This document shows positions 1 to 9,500 of a stretch of 64,000 nucleotides of DNA, piece after piece. Position 1 is the stretch's first letter. Each line of letters begins with the position of its first letter. The DNA is taken from positions 26,572-90,571 of the forward strand of contig NZ_BBYK01000074.1 of the NCBI RefSeq assembly GCF_001570365.1, read 5' to 3'. A model generated the notes under the pieces. The model was not told the DNA's origin. It did not search any database and was given only the letters and a program-made list of their open reading frames with translations. Both the position numbers and the translations under genes were made by a program. Origin of the DNA: Microtetraspora fusca (GTDB lineage: Bacteria; Actinomycetota; Actinomycetes; Streptosporangiales; Streptosporangiaceae).

Positions 1-80
1 TCGATGTCAGCGAGCACACGCGGCCGGTTCGGCGGCGGGCTGCCGGTGAATCCCCTCACTATTGGCACGGCTGGAATCGG

Positions 81-2867
81 ATGGAGCCCGCCACACGGGT
101 CCGTGCCGCCCTCGCGGCCGCATCGGATGCCGAGTATGCCGAGGTCGTCGCGGCGCTGGCGGTGATCCGTGAGGGCGGGCTCCACCATCGAGTGGCGGCT
201 TCCTACCTGGCGCCGACCGAGGTCGACTGGGTTGCGGCCGACTGCGCCGAAGTGAGTCGTGTCAATCCGCGTCTCGCCCTCGGCCTGGTCGCCGCCATCA
301 GCACGCCGGAGCATGCGGCGCTCATCGCGGGCCACGTGTGGGATTACGGCGTGATGAGATCCCTCGCTCTGCCTGCCACGGTCGTCGACGGCATGGGTGA
401 CGCGGCCGTGCCGGTGCTGGCCGGCTGGTTCGACGAGCTCTACGACGCGGAGAGCCAGCGGCGGCTGCTGGGTATGCTCGCCGAACTGCCGACCGACGCG
501 GCGATGCAGGCACTCCTCGACCGGATCGAGCACCAGTACACCCAGCCGGCCCTCCTGCGCGCGGCGGCCCGCTTCCCACGCCGGGCGATGCGGATGCTGG
601 CCACCTCCGGCGGCAAGGTAGCGGACCTGCTGCTGCGCGCCCACGTGCTCGCCCATCCCGACCTGGTGGCCGAGGTGCTCGCGAGCGTCGATGATGCCGC
701 CGCCGAGCGGATCAACAAGGTCGCGACCGCTGCGCCCGTCGCCACCGCTCCGCTCGAGGCCTTGCCCGAGGTGTTGGTCAGCCCGCCGTGGACCCGTCCT
801 CGTACGGCCCGCAAGCCGGTCGTGGTGAGTGACCTGGTGTGTGCCGATGAGGCGACCGTGGTGTGGAAGCCGGGCGAGCGGGACAATTGGCTTTCCGCCC
901 CGCCAGGACAGTGTTCATGGGATCTGCCCTGGCGCCAGAGCTGGAAAGAGGTCGCCGGCCAGATCGCCGATGGCCGGCAGGGCTCCTGGTACAACGAGAT
1001 CGCCCTGTTCGTCTCCGGGCCCGCGGAGCTGGCCGGACCGCTGATCGAGAAGTGGCGACCGGCTGACCAGTGGGACGCCTCCGAATGGATGCCGAAGGTG
1101 GTCGCCAGGTTCGAGCTGGCAGCGCTGCCCCTGGTGCTGGACAGCGCCCGGCGCAACCCCGGCGCGATCGCTCCGGCGCTGCTTCCGTTCGCCGGCCCGC
1201 AGATCGCTGTGCTGATGGCCGACTGGCTGTCCCGGCTGAAGTCGGTGCGCGCCACCGCACGCGCGTGGCTGGCACGCCACCCCGAGGCGGCCGCGAGGGC
1301 GCTGATCCCAGCCGCCCTGGGCAAGGCCGGGCCGGCCCGGCGACAGGCCGAGCAGGCGCTGGCGGTGCTGGCCGCGGGCGGTGGCCGTGACGCTGTGGCG
1401 GAGGCCGGCGCGGATTACGGCCCCGCCGCCGAAGCCGCAGTCGCCGACCTTCTCTCGGCTGACCCGCTGGACGCGCTGCCCGGCAAGATGCCCGTGCTGC
1501 CCGAGTGGGCGGAGGTCGCGATCTTGACACCGATCCACCTGCGCGGCGACGCAGGCGCGCTGCCGGCCGAGGCGGTCCGCCATGTCATGACGATGCTGGC
1601 GATCTCCCGGCCCGGTGATCCGTACGCTGGTCTCACCCTGGTCAAGGAGACCTGCGACAGCCGCAGCCTCGCGGACTTCAGCTGGGCACTGTTCCAGCGC
1701 TGGCAGGCGGCCGGCTACCCGTCCAAGGAAAGCTGGGTGATGGACGCGCTCGGACTGCTCGGCGGCGACGAGACCGTCCGACGGCTGACGCCGTTGATCA
1801 GGACCTGGCCCGGTGAGGGCGGACACGCGCGTGCGGTCGCGGGTCTGGACCTGCTGGCCGCCATCGGCTCCGAGGTCGCGTTGATGCACCTGCACGGCAT
1901 CGCCGAGAAGGTCAAGTTCACCGGGCTCAAGAACCGGGCCAGGCAGAAGATGGACGAGGTCGCCGTGGAGCTCGGCCTGACGCCGCAGGAACTGGCCGAC
2001 CGGCTGGTGCCGGACTTCGGACTGTCCGCCGACGGCAGCCTCACCCTCGATTACGGCCGCAGGCAGTTCGTCGTCGGCTTCGACGAGCAGCTCAAGCCGT
2101 ACGTTGCCGACACCGCGGGGAAGCGGCTCAAGAACCTTCCCAAGCCGGGGGCGAACGACGATCCGGAGCTCGCGCCCTCCGCCTACCAGCGGTTCGCTGG
2201 GCTGAAAAAGGACGTGCGCGCCGTGGCCGCGGACAACATCCGCCGACTGGAGCAGGCCATGGTGAACCGGCGCCGCTGGAGCGGTGAGGAGTTCAAGCGG
2301 CTGCTCGTCGGCCATCCGCTGCTCTGGCACATCGTGCGGCGGCTGGTATGGGGGCTCTACGACCCCTCGGGCCGGCTCACGGGCACCCTGCGAGTGGCCG
2401 AGGACCGCAGTTTCGCCGACGTCGAGGACGACACCCTGACGTTGCCCGACGGGGCCGTCGTAGGGGTGGCGCACCCGCTGGAACTGGGGGAGAAGCTGGC
2501 CGCCTGGGCCGAGGTGTTCGCCGACTACGAGATCCTGCAGCCGTTCCCGCAACTGGGCCGGGAGACATACGACCTGGACGAGACGCTGCTGGCCGAGATC
2601 AGCGCCGCCAGAATTCCCACGGGCAAGGTGATCGGCCTGGAACGGCGTGGCTGGCGGCGAGGAGAGCCGCAGGACGCCGGTATCCAGTGCTGGATCGAGC
2701 GGGACGTGCCCGACGGCAGGACCATCACGATCGCTCTCAATCCGGGCATCGCGATCGGCTACCTCGACTTCGCCGACGAGCAGACCCTGGAGGGGGTCGT
2801 GCTCGACGGCCTCGATCCGATCACCGTCTCCGAGATCCTTCGAGACCTGCGGGAGATCACCCGATGA
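81..2867 (+). CDS. DUF4132 domain-containing protein
   Basis: A 928-residue soluble protein. The first ~600 residues are Ala/Leu-rich helical repeats resembling HEAT/ARM arrays. The C-terminal third, from about residue 690, has the Trp-rich DUF4132 pattern (HIVRRLVWGLYD near residue 755, then ILQPFPQLGRETY near 820, and RGWRRGEPQDAG near 858). DUF4132 proteins include E. coli YehI/MolR; their biochemical role is unknown. The next gene starts inside this stop codon (ATGA), so the two are probably translated together. In other actinomycetes such proteins sit beside MoxR-type AAA and VWA genes; none is visible here, but the window begins just upstream. The ATG at 81 is the first clear start; an upstream start cannot be excluded. 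Confidence 0.85.
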   Translation: MEPATRVRAALAAASDAEYAEVVAALAVIREGGLHHRVAASYLAPTEVDWVAADCAEVSRVNPRLALGLVAAISTPEHAALIAGHVWDYGVMRSLALPATVVDGMGDAAVPVLAGWFDELYDAESQRRLLGMLAELPTDAAMQALLDRIEHQYTQPALLRAAARFPRRAMRMLATSGGKVADLLLRAHVLAHPDLVAEVLASVDDAAAERINKVATAAPVATAPLEALPEVLVSPPWTRPRTARKPVVVSDLVCADEATVVWKPGERDNWLSAPPGQCSWDLPWRQSWKEVAGQIADGRQGSWYNEIALFVSGPAELAGPLIEKWRPADQWDASEWMPKVVARFELAALPLVLDSARRNPGAIAPALLPFAGPQIAVLMADWLSRLKSVRATARAWLARHPEAAARALIPAALGKAGPARRQAEQALAVLAAGGGRDAVAEAGADYGPAAEAAVADLLSADPLDALPGKMPVLPEWAEVAILTPIHLRGDAGALPAEAVRHVMTMLAISRPGDPYAGLTLVKETCDSRSLADFSWALFQRWQAAGYPSKESWVMDALGLLGGDETVRRLTPLIRTWPGEGGHARAVAGLDLLAAIGSEVALMHLHGIAEKVKFTGLKNRARQKMDEVAVELGLTPQELADRLVPDFGLSADGSLTLDYGRRQFVVGFDEQLKPYVADTAGKRLKNLPKPGANDDPELAPSAYQRFAGLKKDVRAVAADNIRRLEQAMVNRRRWSGEEFKRLLVGHPLLWHIVRRLVWGLYDPSGRLTGTLRVAEDRSFADVEDDTLTLPDGAVVGVAHPLELGEKLAAWAEVFADYEILQPFPQLGRETYDLDETLLAEISAARIPTGKVIGLERRGWRRGEPQDAGIQCWIERDVPDGRTITIALNPGIAIGYLDFADEQTLEGVVLDGLDPITVSEILRDLREITR

Positions 2868-3196
2868 ACGAACACGTCCAGCGCCCCCCGGCCGAGATCC
2901 GCTACGCCGACGAGCTGGCCCGGCTGCGGGAGAACGACACCGACGACCGGCCGCCCGGCTGGGCGTTGAGCCTGCGAGCAGCGCGGCGCTTCGTCCTCGG
3001 GGACGAGAAGCTGGACATCAGCCGCCAAGCCGCCCAACCGCGTTACATGTGGGAGCACCGGCGGCTGTGGTGGCCCTCGCGCCGCCGCCAGCGTCTGATG
3101 GAGGAGCAGGGCTGGGAACGCATCGTCCCGTCCGATTTCGACTCGCCCTGGGCCTACTACGAACGCCGCCTGAACGAACCCGCCGAGCGGGCCTGA
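2864..3196 (+). CDS. Small hypothetical protein coupled to the DUF4132 gene
   Basis: A 110-residue, Arg/Trp-rich protein (MWEHRRLWWPSRRRQR near residue 65) that I do not recognise as a named family. Its ATG overlaps the TGA of the upstream DUF4132 gene by four bases, the usual sign of translational coupling. High third-position G+C supports real coding. There is no signal peptide or membrane segment. Its pairing with the DUF4132 protein suggests a joint function or complex, but that is inference. Confidence 0.7.
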   Translation: MNEHVQRPPAEIRYADELARLRENDTDDRPPGWALSLRAARRFVLGDEKLDISRQAAQPRYMWEHRRLWWPSRRRQRLMEEQGWERIVPSDFDSPWAYYERRLNEPAERA

Positions 3197-3340
3197 CCTT
3201 TCTCCGAACTTTCTATGAAGATTGGCTTGCTGAAGTGACCACAACTGGCTTCATGAAACCCGTGTCCACGCCCCCGAATCCGCATTTGGGCGGCTTCCCT
3301 GGGATGGCGACGCCAAAGGGCAGATCATTAGGCTGCTGCC

Positions 3341-3916
3341 ATGGATGAGAAGCCGGATTTACGGGCCGGTGACCGTGATCGGGACCGCATTGCCGAGATG
3401 CTGCGTATCGCCCTGAGCGAGGGACGCATCAGCGTCGAGGAGATGACCGAGCGACTCGATCGCGTGTACAGAGCACGAACCTTCCCTGAACTGGACGCCG
3501 TCGTTGACGACTTGCCTCGGACGCACCTGGTAACGCCGTCAGGAGGTCCGGATCTGCTACGGCTGAATTCCCGTGGCTTTCGCGCGATCAGGAAAACCGG
3601 GCGGTGGACGGTTCCCCCACGACTCAACCTCGACTGCACCTGGCGTACCGCCGTAATCGACTTCCGGCAGGCGTACTGTCCGCATCCGGAAATCGCCATG
3701 CACGTGTCGTGCCATTCGCCTTTCGGGGACATCATCATCCGGGTCCCCGTCGGCTGGCAGGTGCTGTCGGACGAAATGACGTCCGGCGGATGGATACGGC
3801 TGCTTCGCGTGCACAACAGGCCACCCGAACCTCTGTCACCGGACGGGGTCGTGCTGCGCCTGTCCGGCCACATCAGCGGAGACATCTGGGTGCGCTACCA
3901 CCACGACCCTTCCTGA
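3341..3916 (+). CDS. DUF1707 / cell-wall-response domain protein
   Basis: A 191-residue protein. Residues ~5-57 form a DUF1707 (SHOCT-like) module: it opens with DLRAGDRDRDRIAEMLRIAL, followed by the EGRISVEEMTERLDRVY block and a TFPELDAVVDDLP end. The remainder is beta-rich and resembles the C-terminal domain of LiaF-type cell-wall-active antibiotic response proteins (repeated GDIxIRVPVGW-like strands). No transmembrane helix is visible, unlike many relatives that carry two, so it may act in the cytosol or at the inner membrane face. Its function is unproven; the family is linked to envelope-stress sensing. It stands alone, with 144 bases upstream after the small DUF4132 partner. Confidence 0.75.
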   Translation: MDEKPDLRAGDRDRDRIAEMLRIALSEGRISVEEMTERLDRVYRARTFPELDAVVDDLPRTHLVTPSGGPDLLRLNSRGFRAIRKTGRWTVPPRLNLDCTWRTAVIDFRQAYCPHPEIAMHVSCHSPFGDIIIRVPVGWQVLSDEMTSGGWIRLLRVHNRPPEPLSPDGVVLRLSGHISGDIWVRYHHDPS

Positions 3917-4348
3917 ACCAACCGCCCGAGGACTACCAGAACTTCTCCGGCAACGGCCGCTGAGATCGGTACCGGGTCCCCAGATGGTCACTGACCTGCG
4001 TTTTCCCTTCATCGCTTCTTGATGATTCTGGGCGTCTCGCGTCTTCGTATGCCGTCAATGTGCTTGCGGGAGCAATTACCTACTGGGCGCCGATGCGGTG
4101 ACCATTCAGGTCGGGTGTAGTTCTTCTGCAATGACTGGAACGATCAGGGATGAGGGTGGTCCGTTCCGTTCAGTCCCCAGCGGGTTCGGTGATCTCCGGC
4201 CGGTCATCGACCTGATCGCGGGCCGTTCCCTCGATCACGCCGCTGGCGACTGGCCGGCCCTGCTCCAATGCGGGCCCTTTGGAGCGATCCATATGCGAGC
4301 CTCCCCGAAGGGTGTCAACATCGCCGGGCGACCTGGAAGGTGAATGAC
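3917..4348. other. Non-coding/eroded stretch with a 3' gene remnant
   Basis: No intact gene is visible. On the + strand at about 4012-4101 an open frame ends in VLAGAITYWAPMR followed by TGA. This matches the end of the small gene at 6054-6296 (YVLPRGGALTYWAPTD), so it may be the tail of a decayed homologue. The region is less G+C-rich than its neighbours (for example 4000-4080), as expected of non-coding DNA. Confidence 0.45.
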
Positions 4349-5077
4349 TTGAGTGAGCCCGTGGTTCGGCCGAACGAGACGCCGGTGCCGTTGATGCCGT
4401 GCGCATCGGTGGAGGAGACCTTGGCCTTCTATGAGGCGCTGGGATTTGAGGCGACCTACAAACAAAGCAAGCCCTATGTCTATCTGGCGCTGCGGTGGAG
4501 CGGATTCCAGCTGCACTTCGGCCCGACGCCCAAAGGCCTGGACCCGGCCCGCGAGGAGTCCGGAGGCTGTCTGGTCATGGTCGACGCCGTGGCGCCGTAC
4601 CATGCGGCGTTCGTCGCGGCGATGCGCCGGGTCTACGGGAAAGTGCTGAGTTCCGGCCTTCCGCGGATCACCCGTTACCGGCCCGGCGCGTCCCGGTTCA
4701 CGCTGGTCGATCCGTCCGGGAACTCGATCATATTCATCCAGCGCGACGAGCCGGCCGAGCTGGAGTACGGCGGCTCGAAGAAGCTGACGGGCCTCGCCAA
4801 GGCGCTCGACAACGCCCGGATACTGCGCGAGTTCAAGAGCGATGACCTGCAGGCCTTCCGTGCGCTCAAGTCCGCGGTGCGCCGGCACGGCGCGGACGCC
4901 TCGCCGGTCGAGCGGGCCATCGCCCTGTGTCACCTTGTCGACTTGGCCGCGGTCCTCGGTGAGCCCACCGATCCCTGGCTCACCGATCTGCGTGGTCTGG
5001 AGCTGACCACTGACGACAGGCAGCGCATCGAGTCGGAACTCGGGCATCTCGCCGGGCTTCAGGAGTGGCTCCCCTGA
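4349..5077 (+). CDS. VOC-fold (glyoxalase/bleomycin-resistance-like) protein
   Basis: About 242 residues. The N-terminal half is a vicinal-oxygen-chelate module: VPLMPCASVEETLAFYEALG, a YVYLALRWSGFQLHF strand, and RFTLVDPSGNSIIFIQ near the end of the module. The C-terminal ~100 residues form a helical extension with no recognised function. Such proteins include bleomycin-binding proteins, dioxygenases and isomerases; this one resembles antibiotic-binding members by its FYEALGFE core but lacks an obvious full metal triad. I chose the TTG at 4349 because GGAAGG lies eight bases upstream; a GTG at 4340 is in frame but would overlap that Shine-Dalgarno sequence. Confidence 0.7.
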   Translation: MSEPVVRPNETPVPLMPCASVEETLAFYEALGFEATYKQSKPYVYLALRWSGFQLHFGPTPKGLDPAREESGGCLVMVDAVAPYHAAFVAAMRRVYGKVLSSGLPRITRYRPGASRFTLVDPSGNSIIFIQRDEPAELEYGGSKKLTGLAKALDNARILREFKSDDLQAFRALKSAVRRHGADASPVERAIALCHLVDLAAVLGEPTDPWLTDLRGLELTTDDRQRIESELGHLAGLQEWLP

Positions 5078-5420
5078 ATTTGCAGCGGCTCCTTCTGAGG
5101 GAGCGAAGGTGGATCAGGCCGTGAGGCGGCATTCGTCCTGGCAGTGGGCGTGGTGAACGCGGCGGTGTTCGCGGTCGAGACGGTAGCGCCTCGTCGGGAT
5201 CGGCGATCGACGAGCCGCACAGCCACTTGCCGGTCGCGTGCGCGGGCATGGTGGTGTCCATCGGCAGGTGGGCGAGCGCGGCCAGTCCTGGCACCGCCGA
5301 CGCGGCCGGCGTCAGGACGGCGAACTGCCGGCCGTGCGCGTCCAGCCGGCATCAGATCCAGGACGGCGTCCGGGTTGTCGAGGAGTTCCTGGATCAAGGC
5401 GCTTCACCCGCCTTGTGCCC
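5078..5420. other. Gap with possible eroded minus-strand coding
   Basis: No intact gene. On the minus strand a protein-like segment (LIQELLDNPDAVLDLMPAGR at about 5335-5394) loses its frame, and a neighbouring frame then gives another protein-like stretch (LAALAHLPMDTTMPAHATGK near 5230-5290). This pattern suggests a frameshifted relic, but I cannot name the family. Confidence 0.3.
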
Positions 5421-6047
5421 ATGGGGGATGATGAGCCGGTGCCGCGCATCGAGACACCGTGGGGACCGTGGGAGGCGGCGCCGCTGCATGCGGTCGTCGC
5501 GCTTTTTCAGAACCTCGCCGCCCCGTGGTGGGTGAGCGGTGGGTACGCGATCGAACTGGCGGTCGGCCGCTCTTTCCGTGAGCACGAAGACGTGGACATC
5601 ACTGTCCTGCGCCGTGACCAGCTCGCCGTACGCGCGGTGCTGGCTGATTGGGATGTGCACGCGGCCGATCCGCCGGGAAGGCTGCGGCCGTGGCCGATCG
5701 ACGAGCCGCTGCCGGCCCATGTCCACGACATCTGGGTGCGTGAGCACCCAGGCGGACCGTGGCGATTCCAGCTGATGCTTGAGGAGACCGACGGCGACGA
5801 ATGGGTCTATCGGCGTGACGCGCGCATCCGCCGCCCGCTCGCCTCGGTCGGCATAGCGGCAGAGGGCTTCCTTCGCCTCACCCCGGAGATCCAACTGCTG
5901 TTCAAGGCCAAGGGCACACGGCCCAAGGACGAACTGGACTTCGAGCAGGTGCTACCCTATCTGACCCCGGAGCAGGCGGCCTGGCTGCGTGAGGCGTTGG
6001 CGACCGAGCACGGCAGGCACCCCTGGCAGGCACGACTCGGCACCTGA
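5421..6047 (+). CDS. Nucleotidyltransferase-fold protein (aminoglycoside adenylyltransferase-like)
   Basis: A 208-residue protein with the nucleotidyltransferase core GGYAIELAVGRSFREHEDVD around residues 33-52. The Gly-Gly pair and the HEDVD acidic pair match the metal-binding Asp/Glu residues of the ANT(2'')/LinB-like branch. Later it has WRFQLMLEE and PEIQLLFKAKGTRPKDELDF, both typical of that group. Members transfer AMP to small molecules such as aminoglycosides or lincosamides, but many chromosomal homologues have unknown substrates. The ATG at 5421 is chosen because the conserved domain starts soon after; the in-frame region upstream is low-quality. The next small gene follows after only six bases. 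Confidence 0.72.
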   Translation: MGDDEPVPRIETPWGPWEAAPLHAVVALFQNLAAPWWVSGGYAIELAVGRSFREHEDVDITVLRRDQLAVRAVLADWDVHAADPPGRLRPWPIDEPLPAHVHDIWVREHPGGPWRFQLMLEETDGDEWVYRRDARIRRPLASVGIAAEGFLRLTPEIQLLFKAKGTRPKDELDFEQVLPYLTPEQAAWLREALATEHGRHPWQARLGT

Positions 6048-6053
6048 TCGACC

Positions 6054-6296
6054 ATGGCAGATCCCGCCCAGGACGGCGGGCCGTCTTCCCTGACGTGGCG
6101 GGAGCCGCTTGACGACTGGCTGGTGTCCGTAGCCCGCCGCGTCCACGGAGCCGTCCCGTTCCGGCGTGCGCTGGTCGGCTTCGAGACCTACGGAGAGGGG
6201 AGCGAGCAGACGTCGGATGTCGTTCCCGACCGGAGATTCTGCGGGTATGTGCTGCCGCGCGGGGGAGCGCTCACCTACTGGGCCCCGACCGATTGA
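6054..6296 (+). CDS. Small hypothetical protein
   Basis: An 80-residue protein of unrecognised family, starting six bases after the nucleotidyltransferase stop and probably co-transcribed with it. It is Trp/Arg-rich with no membrane segment and ends RGGALTYWAPTD. That C-terminal motif reappears in a relic at about 4060-4101, which suggests a locally duplicated family. Codon use is consistent with coding, but the short length leaves it moderately uncertain. Confidence 0.5.
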   Translation: MADPAQDGGPSSLTWREPLDDWLVSVARRVHGAVPFRRALVGFETYGEGSEQTSDVVPDRRFCGYVLPRGGALTYWAPTD

Positions 6297-6552
6297 CGCG
6301 ATCACAGTATGTCCTCCTCACCGTCGAGGCCGGCGAGCGGGGCACGGGCGACGGCATGTCGCCCGCCGCGGCGTGCGTGATGACGGTGACCTGGCGGCCT
6401 TCGGGCATTCGCCGACCGATGCCGTTGCGCCTGTGCAGGTGGCCGAGCGCGCCCTGCCGGCGACGCACGGGCCTGGCTGCCGCGCTCGAGGCCGAGAGGG
6501 ATCGTCGCGTGGTGTGGCTGGACGCGCGGCCGCGCCGGCTGCGGGTGGCGGT

Positions 6553-9500
6553 TCACCGGCAGACGTCGCGGTACGGGACGCCGGGCAGGTAGCGCCGCCA
6601 CTCGGCGAGGGACAGCGTCCGGCCCATGCGGGCGCAGACCTCGGCGGCCATACGCCGCGGGTCGACCGTGATGTCCCGCAGCACGCCCGCCTCGTCGATG
6701 GTGTGGAACACCGCACCGCCGGAGCCGAAGGCCGCCGACAGAAATCCCTGGTCCGCGCTACCGCTTATGCGAGGGCCGAGCTTGCGGGGAGTGCCGGCGT
6801 CCCAGAGCTGGACGTCCGAGGAGCCCGTGGACGCCGCCACGTCGCCCCTGGGGGAGAACACGATCTCCGCCTCCTCGTTTTCGCCGTGCGCCCGAAAGAT
6901 CTGGCCGTGCCGGTTGCCGGTGCGCACGTCCCAGAACGCCAGCCGGCCGGACTGGTCGACGGTGGCGACGGTCGCTCCGTCGGCGCTGAACCCCAGGGCT
7001 TTGACCGGGGAATTGAGCGACCCCGGCCCGAAGACGTGTCCGACCGGTCGTCCGGTGGACAGATCGACCAGCTGGTTGGCCGAGGCGGAGACCGGCGCGA
7101 TCCTCCGGCTGCCTGGCTGGAACACGACCTCGGTGTAGTCGGGGAAGTCGACGGTCCGGCTCCAGCGCCCCTGCCGTACGTCCAAAATGAACACCCGGTT
7201 CACGCCTGTCCCCTCGAAGTCGTCGACGCCGCGGGCGGCGGTGACCGCGAGCAGCGTGCCGTCGCCGTCGATGCCCAGCGACGACGCCATCCACCCTTTG
7301 GGCAGCCGGGCCGTACGAACACGGGCCAGGGTCGAGGTGTCCCAGATGGCCACCGTGTCGCCGAGCTGCCCGATGGCTCCGAGGAGGCGCCCGTTCTGAC
7401 TGAAGGCGAGCAGGCTGCCTCCGGTTTCTCCGACGGGTGCTCGGAAAGACGGCCCGAGGGGACGGCGGTGTGCGACGTCCCAGAGCACCACCCGGTGGCC
7501 GTCCTCCTGCGAGGTGGCCAGGAATCGGCCGTCCGGGCTGAAGACGGCCGAGGACGGCGGCCGGCCCGGCAGGCGTGCCGGTTGGAGAGTGTCGGCGATG
7601 TCGACGCTCACAACGGTGTCATCGGCGAGGTAGCGCAGAGTGGCCCCGTCGAAGCCCACGCTCTCGGCAGTACCCCGATAGATGAGGAGCGTGTCGCCGT
7701 CGGTGACCCGCACGATCTTCCAGTCCGTGTCCTGGGCGACGACCAGGTAACGTCCGTCAGGGCTGAACCAGAGGTTGCGGTTGTAGCCGCCCCATTTCAC
7801 GGCGTTGTCGTTCAGTTTCCGTCCGGTGCGTACGTTCATGAACGTGATGTCTGAGCCGGTGCCGCAGGCGAGGATGTGCCCGTCGGGGCTGATAGCCACC
7901 TTCTCCGTGTTCCGGGCGCAGGTGGAGGAGCCGTGCCGTCGCTTGACCGGCGTGCCGCTCGGGAGCCGAAGAAGCGCGAAGTGATGTTCGGCGTCGGTGC
8001 CCGCCACGAGGTCGTTGGCCGGTGTGACCGAGGTGGTCGCGAAGCCCGCTTTGACGCGGACGGTGGCCCCCGTCTTCGTGTCCCACAGCTCGCCGCCCTG
8101 GAACCCGTCGACCTTGATGTATCGGTCGCCCGTCTGGTAGGTCATCCCGGCGAAGAGCCCGGGAAACCGGATGGTGCGCACGGCACCGGTCGGCCTGCCG
8201 GTCGCGGTGTCCCAGACCCTGATCGTGCGACCGGCGGCGACGGCGAGGTACCGGCCGCTTGGGCTCAGGCTGGCCGCGCGGAACCGATCGTCGCCGATGC
8301 CGAGGCCGTCCCAGCCGCCGACCCTGGCGCCGGTGCGCAGGTCGTAGACGCGTACGCCGCTGGGGGACACGCTGACGAACCTCCGGCCGTCCGCGGTGAT
8401 CTGCCGCACTGTCTGGCCGCTGGAGTCGGGGTCGACGAAGACCTGTCTCTCGCGTTGCGCCCAGGCGTTGTGCAGGGTGGAGCGGGTCACGGGCGTGGGG
8501 GACAACCGCCAGGCGGCGACGCTGAGCAGCATGGCGTGCACCGGGTCGGTGGTACGCATCGTGTCGGCGTCGGCCGCGGCCTTGACCGCCGTCGTCTCGG
8601 CCAGACGCCTCGCGAGCGTCTCCTGCTGCGCGGTGACGGTGCGGGTCTGCCACACGGCGAGGGCGCCGCCGAGCAGGGCCAGGACGAGCAGGACGGCCAG
8701 AGCGACGGTGACCACGCGGCGGCGGCGCACCCGTTGCCGGCCGGCGGCGTTGGAGGCGTCGAGGAAGTCGCGTTCGCGTTTGGTGAGAGTGAGGTGGCGG
8801 CGTCCGGTAGCGGCCCAGCGCAGCGCGTCTTCCAGACGGCTGCCCTGCAAGAGGTCGGCAGGGAGGCGCCCGTGGTCGTTCCAGTGCACGGCGGCGGCGT
8901 GGAGGGCGGCGTGCGCCGGCAGCCCGTCACGCTCGTCGGTGAACCAGGAGCGCAACCGTGGCCATGCCTGCACCAGAGCGGGCCGGGCGAGGAGGATGCT
9001 GTCGCCGCGGGTGGCGAGCAGATAGGAGAAGACCTTCCGCACACGGTCCAGCGCCGCTTGTTCCGCAGGGGTCCTGCCGTCGGACAGCTCGCCGGGTGAC
9101 AGGGGGCGCATGACGACCTCTCCGGCGTTGCCGATGCCGACCATACGCAGGAACAGATCGGGTACCAGGTTGCGCTCGCCGGGGGTGAGTAACCCGTAGG
9201 CGTCCTCGGCCAGCGTGCCGAGAGCGGGATCGTCGATGGTCGCGCTCAGCAGGCCCGCCTCGGCGCTGCCCACGGTGAGCAGCTCCGACGGCGTGCCGGT
9301 GAACCCGCTGATCAGGCCGAGCAGCAGTTCGCGCGCGGTGGGCCGGGTCAGGGGGTCCTTCGACAGCGCCGCGGCGACCAGCGGGCGCAGCACCGGGGGC
9401 AGGTCGTCCAGGTCGGGGTCGGTGGCCAGCACCCTGTGCATCACCGCGCCCAGGGTTTCGGCCCGGAACGGGTCGTCGCCGCTGGCCGCGTACACCACGA

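Noticed and set aside
915..2552. Long minus-strand open frame opposite the DUF4132 gene
   Set aside because: It is a GC-rich shadow: low-complexity Gln/Arg/Gly sequence with no family resemblance and no ribosome binding site.
6166..7854. 562-codon plus-strand frame opposite the kinase
   Set aside because: Antisense to the WD40 part of the kinase and without recognisable domains.
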